NCBI GenBank assembly: GCA_046075665.1
Contig: JBJTQN010000221.1
Span: forward strand, 1-22,822
Length of the DNA: 22,822 nt
From: CAIRTT01 sp046075665
Lineage (GTDB): Bacteria; Armatimonadota; Armatimonadia; Armatimonadales; Armatimonadaceae
Direction of reading: 5' to 3'
Part shown: positions 15,676-22,822 of the stretch, one piece after another
Layout of the letters: the number at the start of each line of letters is the position of its first letter
Numbering within the stretch: position 1 is the first letter of the stretch
Notes under the pieces: generated by a model
What the model was told of the DNA's origin: nothing
What the model saw: only the letters and a program-made list of their open reading frames with translations
Databases searched by the model: none
Program-made: the position numbers and the translations under genes

Positions 15676-17331
15676 ATGCCCTCCCCCACGCCTCAATCGG
15701 CAACCGGCGGGACCACCGCCAAACAGGTCCGCTATCTCTTCGTCACCGGTGGTGTCGTCAGCTCAATCGGCAAGGGAATCACCTCCGCATCGCTGGGACG
15801 CCTCCTCCGAAACCGTGGCTTCAAAGTCGCGATGCTGAAGCTGGATCCGTACATAAATGTTGATGCCGGAACGATGAACCCTTACCAACATGGTGAGTGT
15901 TTTGTCACGGATGACGGTGCGGAAACCGACCTGGACCTCGGGCACTATGAACGGTTTGTTGACATCGAGCTGACACGGGAAGCATCCGTCACAACAGGTT
16001 CTGTATATGGCGCGGTTATCCAGAAGGAACGACGTGGCGATTATCTTGGTGGAACCGTTCAGGTCATCCCGCATGTCACGAATGAGATCAAGGACAGAAT
16101 CATCGGTTTGGGTAAGTCAACCGATGCCGACATTGTCCTTGCAGAGGTCGGTGGCACGGTAGGCGACATTGAGGGGCTTCCGTTCCTCGAAGCAATTCGC
16201 CAAATGAAGCGTGATGCAGGTAGCGGAAATGTTCTCTACATTCATGTCACATTGATTCCTGCCGTTGGACCGTGGAGTGAAGTCAAGACGAAGCCAACGC
16301 AGCACTCAGTCATGCGACTGCGTGAGGTTGGGATTGCACCGGATGTCCTGGTTTGCCGCACTGGCCGCCCAATCAATAAAGAGCAGAAGGAAAAGATTGC
16401 GCTCTTTTGTGATGTCGATGCCGATGCCGTTATTGAAGCACGGGATGCAGATACGATTTACGAGATTCCACTTGTCTTCGAAGAGGAAGGATTCTCCGAC
16501 CTTGTCGTTCGCCGCTTAGGGTTGCCAGTCACCGAACCACGTACATCTACGTGGCGGGAGATTGTGGAGCGAATCGTGCACCCCACAAAGGATGTCGAAA
16601 TCGCTGTCGTTGGTAAGTACATCCAAAATGGGGATGCTTACATATCCATCGCGGAGTCTCTGGGGCACGCTGGAATCCTGCACGATGCACGTGTTCGGCT
16701 GCGCTGGATTGATTCCGAAGAGATTGAGAATATCGGAGATGCCGCAGCACGCATTGCGGGATGCAGCGGTCTGGTCGTTTGTCCTGGATTCGGCGCGCGT
16801 GGCATCGAAGGCAAAATCTCGGCCGTGCAGCTTGCCAGAGAATCCGGATTGCCATTTCTAGGAATCTGTCTTGGGATGCAAATGGCGGTCATCGAATTTG
16901 CACGCAACATATGCGGGTTGACTGGCGCAAACACTACGGAAACATCCCCGGAAACGCCGTATCCGGTGATTGACCTGATGCCTGAGCAGGCGGATGTATC
17001 AGACAAGGGTGCGACGATGCGCCTTGGGTTATGGCCATGTACGCTTACTCCCGGAACGCTTGCGCACAATGTCTACGGTGCAACCGATATTGCAGAGCGA
17101 CATCGCCACCGCTACGAATTCAACAACGTCTTCCGCGAGCAGCTCATTGCTGCGGGACTGCGTTGCAGTGGTGTCAATCCCGACAAAGATTTAGTTGAGA
17201 TAATCGAAGTGGAAGGGCATCCATACTTTATTGCCTGCCAATTCCATCCAGAGTTCAAATCGCGCCCAGACCGCGCACACCCGTTGTTCGCGGGTTTGAT
17301 TGGTGCTGCCCTAGAGCACCAGGCAAAGTAA
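15676..17331 (+). CDS. pyrG: CTP synthase
   Basis: 551 residues, full length. It makes CTP from UTP, ATP and glutamine in the cytoplasm. The N-terminal synthase domain (about 18-285) shows YLFVTGGVVSSIGKGI (P-loop, 20-35), LKLDPYINVDAGTMNP and GECFVTDDGAETDLDLGHYERF; allosteric and substrate residues cluster in VTTGSVY and GGTVGDIE. The class-I glutaminase domain (about 305-545) has the triad Cys398 (GICLGMQ), His524 and Glu526 (FHPEF). The oxyanion segment reads CPGFG (369-373) where most family members have PGGFG. A ~17-residue Pro/Thr/Ser-rich extension precedes the usual start of the fold; no alternative start lies closer. No ribosome binding site is evident. A GAAA-loop terminator follows the stop. 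Confidence 0.97.
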   Translation: MPSPTPQSATGGTTAKQVRYLFVTGGVVSSIGKGITSASLGRLLRNRGFKVAMLKLDPYINVDAGTMNPYQHGECFVTDDGAETDLDLGHYERFVDIELTREASVTTGSVYGAVIQKERRGDYLGGTVQVIPHVTNEIKDRIIGLGKSTDADIVLAEVGGTVGDIEGLPFLEAIRQMKRDAGSGNVLYIHVTLIPAVGPWSEVKTKPTQHSVMRLREVGIAPDVLVCRTGRPINKEQKEKIALFCDVDADAVIEARDADTIYEIPLVFEEEGFSDLVVRRLGLPVTEPRTSTWREIVERIVHPTKDVEIAVVGKYIQNGDAYISIAESLGHAGILHDARVRLRWIDSEEIENIGDAAARIAGCSGLVVCPGFGARGIEGKISAVQLARESGLPFLGICLGMQMAVIEFARNICGLTGANTTETSPETPYPVIDLMPEQADVSDKGATMRLGLWPCTLTPGTLAHNVYGATDIAERHRHRYEFNNVFREQLIAAGLRCSGVNPDKDLVEIIEVEGHPYFIACQFHPEFKSRPDRAHPLFAGLIGAALEHQAK

Positions 17332-17338
17332 CAAAGTG

Positions 17339-17365
17339 AGCCCTCTGGAAACAGAGGGCTTGTTT
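17339..17365 (+). terminator. Intrinsic terminator of pyrG
   Basis: Nine-base perfect stem, AGCCCTCTG (17339-17347) against CAGAGGGCT (17352-17360), closed by a GAAA tetraloop and followed by TGTTTAT, 8 bases past the stop. Confidence 0.85.
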
Positions 17366-17435
17366 ATGTCACTGCGAATTTGGGCAACTTTCTTTTCATC
17401 ATAGGGCGCGTACCAGTGTGGCTTTGCGGACTCAC

Positions 17436-17472
17436 ACAAAAACAAAACCACCTCCCGAAACCGGGAGGCGGT
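17436..17472 (-). terminator. Intrinsic terminator of the first Spy-like gene
   Basis: On the minus strand, ACCGCCTCCCG (17462-17472), loop GTTT, CGGGAGGTGGT (17447-17457), one G-U pair, then TTTGTTTTTG. It converges on the pyrG terminator, isolating the two transcription units. Confidence 0.85.
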
Positions 17473-17500
17473 CAGTTATCGAAGTAAAATCGTTGAACGC

Positions 17501-17989
17501 TTACTGACGTGGTGCGCCACCCGGGCCACCGGCGCCGCCTTGGCGCTGCATTGCCATCAAAGCCTTCAGCTTAGCCTGTTGATCTTTGGTTAGAATCTTG
17601 TTCATTTCAGCTTCCGCAGCCTTTTGAAGCGGCTCAGCCTCCTTCATTGCTGCATCCTGAATTGGCTTCATTTCTTTCTGCAGCTTGGCAAAGAGTTCCT
17701 TTTGCTTTGCTTGTGCAGCCGGGCTCTTGTCCTTGGCAAGTTTCTCACCTTCACCCTGATACTTCTTCATGATGGCTTGCATCTTTGGCTGATACTTTGC
17801 CTGAAGCTTGAGTGCCATTGGCTGGAACTTCTTCTGAATCGCTTCCATCTTTTTCTTTTGGTCAGCGGTCAGCCCCAGTGGATCCTGCATCTGGCCACCG
17901 GCAGGTGGCTGCTGTGCGTTCACAGGAGCATACGAACCAACACCGAGAACGGTAGTTGCAGCTACCAAACCAAGCATCCATTTCTTCAT
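17501..17989 (-). CDS. Spy/CpxP-like periplasmic helical protein
   Basis: 162 residues. Sec signal peptide (1-25, ending VNA before QQP). The mature protein is highly charged and almost all helix: LGLTADQKKKMEAIQKKF opens it and ILTKDQQAKLKALMAMQ closes it, the two 'LT-x-x-Q' elements typical of the LTXXQ (Spy/CpxP) family. Between them lies a long Lys/Gln/Ala-rich amphipathic stretch. A short Gly/Pro-rich tail follows (GGAGGPGGAP). Family members act as ATP-free periplasmic chaperones or stress sensors; some bind metals, but no Cys or His cluster is seen here. GAGGG lies about 8 bases before the ATG. The next gene upstream on the same strand is a second, shorter protein of the same type, though 258 bases separate them. 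Confidence 0.8.
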   Translation of the reverse strand: MKKWMLGLVAATTVLGVGSYAPVNAQQPPAGGQMQDPLGLTADQKKKMEAIQKKFQPMALKLQAKYQPKMQAIMKKYQGEGEKLAKDKSPAAQAKQKELFAKLQKEMKPIQDAAMKEAEPLQKAAEAEMNKILTKDQQAKLKALMAMQRQGGAGGPGGAPRQ

Positions 17990-18247
17990 GTCTCTACCCT
18001 CATCTAGAGCGACAGGGCATCCAGTGATGAACTGCCAACTCGGTCATGTCCACCGTGCCCCATGAATCCGAGACACAAGCGTTAAAAGTGTACCACTGGA
18101 CCAGGAAGTCCTAGTCCATCCTTCATCACTGTTATCGGTTGGTTTCACGGTGCCCTTGAGGCGTATCGCGACAACAATAGTTCGTTTACGCCAGCAAAGA
18201 TGGCATGAGTTCCGGAAACCGTGAAAATCGATTTCCACAGGTATCTA
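17990..18247. other. Intergenic stretch between the two Spy-like genes
   Basis: 258 bases with no convincing gene. It should hold the promoter of the 17501-17989 gene and the 3' end of the upstream transcript. A short AT-rich palindrome at 18222-18239 (GTGAAAATC/GATTTCCAC) has no T-tract on either side and is not a clear terminator. Confidence 0.5.
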
Positions 18248-18628
18248 CTACCCCCGATGAGGTTTGTCTGCTCCAGCCCTGCGAACCTTTTGACCAGCAC
18301 GCTCGATCTGGATCAACAGCTTCTTCTGCTGTGGCGTTAGAATCTCAGTCACCGCATCGGCACGCTGCTTCAACAATGGCGTCAATTCCCGCGCAAAAGC
18401 TGCGTTTTCACTATTCAGTTCACGCGTCAGCTTGGCAATCTTAGGTTGATGTTGCCCGACTATTTTCGTGATCGAAGGGGTAAACTTCGCATCCACTGCC
18501 TTCAAACGATTCTGTTGTGCAGCTGTCAAACCAAGTTTACGGGATACATCCGGGGATACAAACATCGGCTTGCCAACCTGAGGGCCCTGAAAAATCAGCA
18601 AACCTACAAAAAATGCGAGAAAATGCAC
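18248..18628 (-). CDS. Second Spy/CpxP-like small exported protein
   Basis: 126 residues. Short hydrophobic N-terminus (MHFLAFFVGLLIF) that may be a signal peptide or anchor. Then LGLTAAQQNRLKAVDAKF and, 60 residues on, ILTPQQKKLLIQIE: the same pair of 'LT-x-x-Q' elements as in the neighbouring 162-residue protein, with a charged helical region between. It appears to be a diverged paralogue without the Gln/Lys-rich middle. The tail is basic (KVRRAGADKPHRG). A GGGAGGG lies about 11 bases upstream of the ATG. Its start is divergent from the glycosidase gene at 18683, with 54 bases between. Function by family only: periplasmic chaperone or stress sensing. Confidence 0.72.
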   Translation of the reverse strand: MHFLAFFVGLLIFQGPQVGKPMFVSPDVSRKLGLTAAQQNRLKAVDAKFTPSITKIVGQHQPKIAKLTRELNSENAAFARELTPLLKQRADAVTEILTPQQKKLLIQIERAGQKVRRAGADKPHRG

Positions 18629-18682
18629 TGACCAGCCCTCCCGGATGGAACATCAAATGCCACTGTGGCAACAAAGTACTGA

Positions 18683-21433
18683 ATGCAAATCTACCGTACT
18701 CTCTTCGTTGCAACCACGGCCGCACTCGTGGCGGGCGCAGCGCATGCACAGCAACCACTGCTGACACGCGTGGATCGCTCAGGGATGGCCATTATCCGAC
18801 AGTCAGATGGTACTCCGCCAATCCTCAATATTGCAGTCGGGCTCTATGAAGCCGGTTGGCAGCTTCGCTCAGCGACTCCGGGCAGCGATGCTGGAAACAT
18901 CGTGATAACTTGCCCCACCGCTGGTGCGGTTATCACCGGGGATATATCCTTCAAAGTCTCAGAAACCGACCCGGAAACGCTGGTGGTGACGGCAAATCTG
19001 ACGCCAAATAAGAACATCAAGCTCAATAGTGTTCACATATCTGCGACCCTACCTGCATCCGACTGGCAACGCGGCCGGGCGACGCAGGGGGATACAAGTG
19101 TCAGTCTTCCCGAAACCCCTGATGCACCGATGCTGATACCCAGTGCGAAAGGCTCGATACGCCTTTCACGCCAAGGGAGCAACCTCGAAGCAGCCAGCGC
19201 AAATCCAATCCTCCTGCAGGACAACCGTAAATATGGTGGCACAATGCTTGAGCTTCGCTCTGGCAACCAGTACCCGGACGGCGCCATCTGGCGGGCAAAC
19301 GAAACGCGCTCAATCAACCTGATGCTGCGCCTATACAAACCTATACGCATTCTTCAGGAGCGCCCGCTTACAATCGAGGCGGGTGAGGATTGGGCCCCAA
19401 TCACCATCAGTAACGATGTCGTATCCGGGTCAGCTCTAGACTTCCGAAGCATCCTTCCTACGATGGGGAATATCGTCACACGGCGTCTCACCGTGACGCC
19501 TGCGGGAAACCTCACTATCGATGGTAAGACGCCAATACGCCTGTTTGGTACCAACCTCTGCTTTGATGCCAACTACCTTGAAAAACCGGATGTCGATCGC
19601 CTGGTCCGGATGCTTGCAGCAACGGGTTACAACGCACTAAGAATCCACCACTACGATAACCTCCTGGATGTCGATGGCTATATGGAGCGTCTGGATTACC
19701 TCGTGGCAGCTTGTCGTAAAGCCGGCATCATTATCAAAACAGACCTCTATGTTAGCCGTGACATCCCTGGCTACAAAATGGACGAGGCAAAAGCAGCGAT
19801 TCTCCTTCGGCCCGAAGCACTGGAAGACTGGAAAGCATTCAGCCGAAAGCTGCTGACCCACGTGAATCCCTATACGGGACTTGCATGGAAAGATGAATCG
19901 TCAATCGCAATAATCTCGGTAATTAATGAGCCAAATCTGACGAATGTCATCGGACGGTTGCCAGCACCACTACAGGCAGACCTCCAAAAGGCCTGGGATG
20001 CATGGCGGCTGGCACGGAACCTTGCAGTATCACCGCTTCCACAAAGCGTTGATAATGGCGTGGCAGGTCGGGAACTGGGTGCTTTTCTCGCTGATTTACA
20101 TGGAAAAGCATACGGAATGATGGCGACGTTCCTTAAGAAAGACCTTGGCGTTAAGGCACTCCTCACAGACCTAAATGGCTGGTCTGAAGTTCCAGCCTTT
20201 CAAAACACACGATTGGGTCTCGATCTCGTGGATGCCCACTTCTACTTTGACCACCCGAATTTCCCAGGTGAACCGTGGAAGCTTCCTAGTACTGGAGCGA
20301 ATGGTGGTAGTTCATCGATTTACGGCGGCGGTGCCGGTCCTGTAAATGTTGCCCCACAACGCCTCCTCGACAAGCCTTTTATCGTGTCTGAGTGGAACTT
20401 TGCGGCCCCTAATCAGTACCGTTACGAAGCGGGTCTTCTCACGGTGGCAACCGCCGCCGTTCAGGGTTGGGATGGTATTTTCCGGTTTGCCTGGGCGCAC
20501 AGCCGAGCAACGGTCAATGCGCCAAAGGCAATCACCTACTTTGATACCGCCAGTGATCCGACAGCGCTTGCGAGTGAACGCATCGCCGCCCTGATGTATC
20601 GCAGTGGTGCGCTGAAAACATCTCCGGTGACCGTTGCCCGTATCGTTCCACAAAAGTCACTCCTGTCCGATTTCACGACACCCCTCCCGCCCGTCTTCCC
20701 AGCGCTGGCGTTGGTTTCACGTATCGGGATGAGAATTGATAATGGCAAACTCCCGGTGGCCACGCCGAAAGAGCTTCGCCTCGAGAACAGTGGCGACTCC
20801 AACGCAATTGCCAGCATGCTACGCGCAGAGTTAATGCCACCGACAAACAAAACATCCCTTGACACAGAGTTTCGACAAAGCCTTACCAACCAAGTCTTTC
20901 TGGATGGAACAGCTGGGTCACTCCGGCTAATCGCACCCAATGTTGTCGCTGGCGCAGGCGCGGAAGGGGATGTTCTGAAATTCGGGTCTGTAGATGTTGA
21001 CATTGAAGGGAGCGGGGCAGCAACTGCCGTCGCAACGCTGGACAACAAGCCAATATCAATCAGTCAGCGCATGCTCCTGATCCACGCAACAGACACACAA
21101 AACGCCGGTACACGCTATTTTTCCGCTGACCGACAGACGCTGGAGCACTTCGGCGGGGATGTCATCCTGGCGAGGCAAGGGAAAGCGACGTTCTCAATTA
21201 CACGTCGTGCGATGCCAAAATCAGTGTCGGTTTACAGACTCGATGCCAATGGTAACCGCTTAGACAAAATGGACGTAATCGTCGAAGAAAACGTCATACA
21301 AGTCGAGTGTCAGGTTTCCCCCGAAGGTAAGCCGACTTCGTTCTACTATGAAGTTCTGGTTGAAGATCCTAAACCGGCCGTCAAGTCGCCTAACAAGGCA
21401 AAGCCAGCGGTAAAGAAAACACCACACAGGTAG
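18683..21433 (+). CDS. Secreted clan-A glycoside hydrolase (cellulase-like TIM barrel)
   Basis: 916 residues. Signal peptide 1-22 (VAGAAHA before QQP). Residues ~25-265 are beta-rich and unrecognised. The catalytic barrel runs about 270-620: it opens TIDGKTPIRLFGTNLCFD, continues YNALRIHHYDN, has the acid/base Glu416 in SVINEPN, an Asp-Ala-His strand end (VDAHFYF, 517-522) and the nucleophile Glu570 in FIVSEWN, the standard clan-A (GH5-like) pair, about 154 residues apart. A beta-rich C-terminal part (about 640-890) follows, ending in a Lys/Pro/Ala tail (VKSPNKAKPAVKKTP). The substrate is a beta-linked polysaccharide by fold; which one cannot be said. No ribosome site precedes the ATG, but the signal peptide supports this start. 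GH5, GH2-like and unclassified clan-A families are all possible. Confidence 0.85.
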   Translation: MQIYRTLFVATTAALVAGAAHAQQPLLTRVDRSGMAIIRQSDGTPPILNIAVGLYEAGWQLRSATPGSDAGNIVITCPTAGAVITGDISFKVSETDPETLVVTANLTPNKNIKLNSVHISATLPASDWQRGRATQGDTSVSLPETPDAPMLIPSAKGSIRLSRQGSNLEAASANPILLQDNRKYGGTMLELRSGNQYPDGAIWRANETRSINLMLRLYKPIRILQERPLTIEAGEDWAPITISNDVVSGSALDFRSILPTMGNIVTRRLTVTPAGNLTIDGKTPIRLFGTNLCFDANYLEKPDVDRLVRMLAATGYNALRIHHYDNLLDVDGYMERLDYLVAACRKAGIIIKTDLYVSRDIPGYKMDEAKAAILLRPEALEDWKAFSRKLLTHVNPYTGLAWKDESSIAIISVINEPNLTNVIGRLPAPLQADLQKAWDAWRLARNLAVSPLPQSVDNGVAGRELGAFLADLHGKAYGMMATFLKKDLGVKALLTDLNGWSEVPAFQNTRLGLDLVDAHFYFDHPNFPGEPWKLPSTGANGGSSSIYGGGAGPVNVAPQRLLDKPFIVSEWNFAAPNQYRYEAGLLTVATAAVQGWDGIFRFAWAHSRATVNAPKAITYFDTASDPTALASERIAALMYRSGALKTSPVTVARIVPQKSLLSDFTTPLPPVFPALALVSRIGMRIDNGKLPVATPKELRLENSGDSNAIASMLRAELMPPTNKTSLDTEFRQSLTNQVFLDGTAGSLRLIAPNVVAGAGAEGDVLKFGSVDVDIEGSGAATAVATLDNKPISISQRMLLIHATDTQNAGTRYFSADRQTLEHFGGDVILARQGKATFSITRRAMPKSVSVYRLDANGNRLDKMDVIVEENVIQVECQVSPEGKPTSFYYEVLVEDPKPAVKSPNKAKPAVKKTPHR

Positions 21434-21517
21434 TGCCCTGCTGTATCGGGTGTAGTTGCTGTCACATTCCACGCTTTGCCGGGAACCCTATGACCATGTT
21501 TCGGGATACACTGACGT

Positions 21518-21522
21518 GGAGG
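21518..21522 (+). promoter_or_regulatory. Ribosome binding site of fabI
   Basis: GGAGG, 5 bases before the ATG at 21528. It shows that the longer open frame reaching back to 21456 is not the real start. Confidence 0.85.
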
Positions 21523-21527
21523 ACGAC

Positions 21528-22316
21528 ATGGGTCTGCTCACTGGCAAAATTGGTTTAATTTATGGAGTCCGGAACGAACGCTCGATGGCGTGGGGTTGCG
21601 CAAAGAGCGCAGTCCGTGAAGGCGCATCGCTTGTCCTGACCTACCTGGGTGAACGCGAAGAAAAAGACGTTCGCAAGCTTGCAGATACCCTTGGAGATTC
21701 CGTTAAGTTGGTCGCACCGTGTGACCTTACGGATCCCGAGCAGGTTGAAGCATTGCACTCAAAGATTGCTGAGATTACAGAAAATCTTGACTTCATGATT
21801 CACGCGGTAGCGTTTGCTAAGCGTGATGAGCTCTCCGGCAGGTTTTCAAACACGAGTCAGGATGGCTTTGCGCTGGCAATGGATGTCTCCGCCTACACGT
21901 TGGTCGCTGCAAGCCGTGCAGCCGCACCGCTGATGTCAAAGGGTGGCTCCATTATCACGATGACCTACCTCGGCTCAGCGCGTGTTGTTCCTAACTACAA
22001 TGTGATGGGTGTTGCAAAGGCAGCGCTTGAAGCAACCGTACGCTATCTGGCTGATGACCTCGGGCCACAAAAAATCCGAGTCAATGCCGTGTCGCCAGGC
22101 ATGACGCTCACCGCAAGCGCCGTTGGCATTGCCGGTTTCCGAGATATGTACAAGCGTATTCCGGAAGTCGCACCGTTGCGTAAGGCTACCGACCCGGATG
22201 AAGTCGGAGACACCTGTGCATTCTTCGCATCGGACCTCAGCCGTGCGATTACCGGTGAAGTCATTCACATCGACTCGGGATGCCACCTGCTCGGTCCCGA
22301 ACTGGGTGGGAACTAG
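21528..22316 (+). CDS. fabI: Enoyl-[acyl-carrier-protein] reductase (NADH)
   Basis: 262 residues, same length as E. coli FabI. It reduces the trans-2-enoyl-ACP double bond in the last step of each fatty-acid elongation round. The N-terminus MGLLTGKIGLIYGVRNERSMAWGCAK matches the family cofactor site (G-V-x-N-x-R-S-x-A-W-G). The catalytic pair is Tyr157-x6-Lys164 (YNVMGVAK), the spacing that separates FabI from other SDRs (Tyr-x3-Lys), with SIITMTYLGS before it. The substrate-loop segment reads NAVSPGMTLTASAVGI where FabI usually has SAGPxxTLA, a modest deviation. The MTYLGSARVVPNYN stretch is otherwise normal. The start is fixed by a strong GGAGG 5 bases upstream. The stop overlaps the start of the helicase gene. 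Confidence 0.95.
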   Translation: MGLLTGKIGLIYGVRNERSMAWGCAKSAVREGASLVLTYLGEREEKDVRKLADTLGDSVKLVAPCDLTDPEQVEALHSKIAEITENLDFMIHAVAFAKRDELSGRFSNTSQDGFALAMDVSAYTLVAASRAAAPLMSKGGSIITMTYLGSARVVPNYNVMGVAKAALEATVRYLADDLGPQKIRVNAVSPGMTLTASAVGIAGFRDMYKRIPEVAPLRKATDPDEVGDTCAFFASDLSRAITGEVIHIDSGCHLLGPELGGN

Positions 22317-22822
22317 TCGTAAGTCCAAGGCTGCGGGACTTCTCGCAGCCTCGGGTCCATTTGCAAAGCAGTTTTCCGGGTTTGTCCCACGCGAGCAGCA
22401 ACAGACACTCGCGGATGCTATTTCTCACGCACTCCGCGATTCCGTCCCATGCCTTGCAGAAGCCGGCACGGGTGTCGGAAAAACCCTCGCTTACCTGGTC
22501 CCGCTTCTGTTGTGGCTCGCTAAAAACGATGGCAACACGGCAGTCATCTCAACCCACACCATCGCACTGCAAACACAGCTCGTCGAAAAAGACATCCCCG
22601 CTGTTCTCGACGTCCTCGGGCTAGACATCACGTTTGCCGTCCTAAAAGGTCGACAAAACTACCTCTGTCACCAAGAAATGGATGTCGCAGCGGCAGACCT
22701 CTTGGCCGAAATAGACCCGGGCTTTGTCAAGCTCCAGCAATGGACGAAAGAAACGAAGACAGGGGATGTCGCAGACCTCCCATTTGTGTTCGGTAACTGG
22801 CATGATGTCAGCAGCCATCCCG
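22306..22822 (+). CDS. dinG: DinG-type ATP-dependent helicase, N-terminal part (3' truncated)
   Basis: About 172 residues to the window edge, frame open. It starts at a GTG at 22306, overlapping fabI by 11 bases; no ATG or other start exists before the ATPase core. Visible motifs: PREQQQTLADAI (Q-motif-like region), CLAEAGTGVGKTLAYLVPLLLW (Walker A, EAGTGVGKT), AVISTHTIALQTQLVEKDIP (motif Ia) and FAVLKGRQNYLC, whose Cys (first iron-sulfur ligand position in the XPD/DinG group) is followed by CHQEM. These are superfamily-2 iron-sulfur helicases that unwind DNA with 5'-3' polarity and act on R-loops or damaged forks. The rest, including the Walker B and remaining cluster cysteines, lies outside. 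Translational coupling with fabI is likely from the overlap. Confidence 0.87.
   Translation, partial: MGTSRKSKAAGLLAASGPFAKQFSGFVPREQQQTLADAISHALRDSVPCLAEAGTGVGKTLAYLVPLLLWLAKNDGNTAVISTHTIALQTQLVEKDIPAVLDVLGLDITFAVLKGRQNYLCHQEMDVAAADLLAEIDPGFVKLQQWTKETKTGDVADLPFVFGNWHDVSSHP

Noticed and set aside
18222..18239. AT-rich palindrome considered as a terminator or operator
   Set aside because: Loop too small once the central GATC-like bases pair, and no T-tract on either strand; it could still be a regulator site but nothing supports that.
1..22822. CRISPR array, insertion sequence, prophage or toxin-antitoxin genes
   Set aside because: No regularly spaced repeats, transposase or integrase motifs, terminal inverted repeats or phage structural genes were seen on either strand.

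Overview
The window looks like chromosomal DNA of a free-living bacterium, most likely from the Armatimonadota or a near relative. The best clue is the pseudopilin-like gene at 4781-5704. It joins an FTLIELLVVIAIIAILAAILFPVFAQAR-type N-terminus to an H-X9-DG (DUF1559) C-terminus, a pairing expanded in Armatimonadota and Planctomycetes. Lipoproteins with FG-GAP or TPR repeats and large secreted glycosidases fit the same picture. Base composition is moderate (about half G+C) and there are no insertion sequences, phage genes or CRISPR arrays. The assignment is an inference, not a measured phylogeny.

Layout. From 1 to 8156 the genes are mostly envelope and secretion related. They are the C-terminal part of a secreted glycosidase-like protein (left-truncated), an FG-GAP/ASPIC-UnbV (CRTAC1-type) lipoprotein, then on the minus strand a TPR lipoprotein, a small Gly-rich lipoprotein and the DUF1559 pseudopilin. 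A 475-base divergent intergenic region follows, then a 658-residue membrane protein ending in an EpsI-like (exosortase-associated) domain. From 8184 to 8706 lie an unusual aspartate decarboxylase (panD), a bidirectional terminator and a tRNA-Pro(TGG) with a clear sigma70-type promoter. From 8906 to 11639, on the minus strand, an M28 metallopeptidase with a PDZ domain and a TolB-like propeller protein form an operon. From 11887 to 14753 come a diverged TupA-like ATP-grasp protein, an extended SDR/epimerase and a PHP-type histidinol phosphatase. From 14804 to 17331 are a TerC-family membrane protein and CTP synthase (pyrG). From 17501 to 18628 are two Spy/CpxP-like small periplasmic proteins. 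From 18683 to the right edge are a secreted clan-A glycosidase, enoyl-ACP reductase (fabI) and the beginning of a DinG-type helicase.

How the genes fit together. No single pathway spans the window. Housekeeping genes (pyrG, fabI, panD, tRNA-Pro, histidinol phosphatase, dinG) are interspersed with short envelope operons separated by good intrinsic terminators. The M28/propeller pair, the lipoproteins and the two glycosidases suggest extracellular peptide and polysaccharide use.

The most unusual signal is not a gene. The pentamer GGATG/CATCC occurs about 145 times by hand count, roughly three times the ~45 expected by chance. It appears in both orientations, in several codon phases and in nearly all genes. 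This resembles a genome-wide signature word, such as a DNA uptake sequence, a HIP1-like word or a methylation site. Other points of interest are the EpsI-like fusion whose membrane part resembles an exosortase without its catalytic cysteine, a PanD with its substrate-binding Arg replaced by His, a TupA-like ATP-grasp lacking expected catalytic residues, and several genes that look leaderless.
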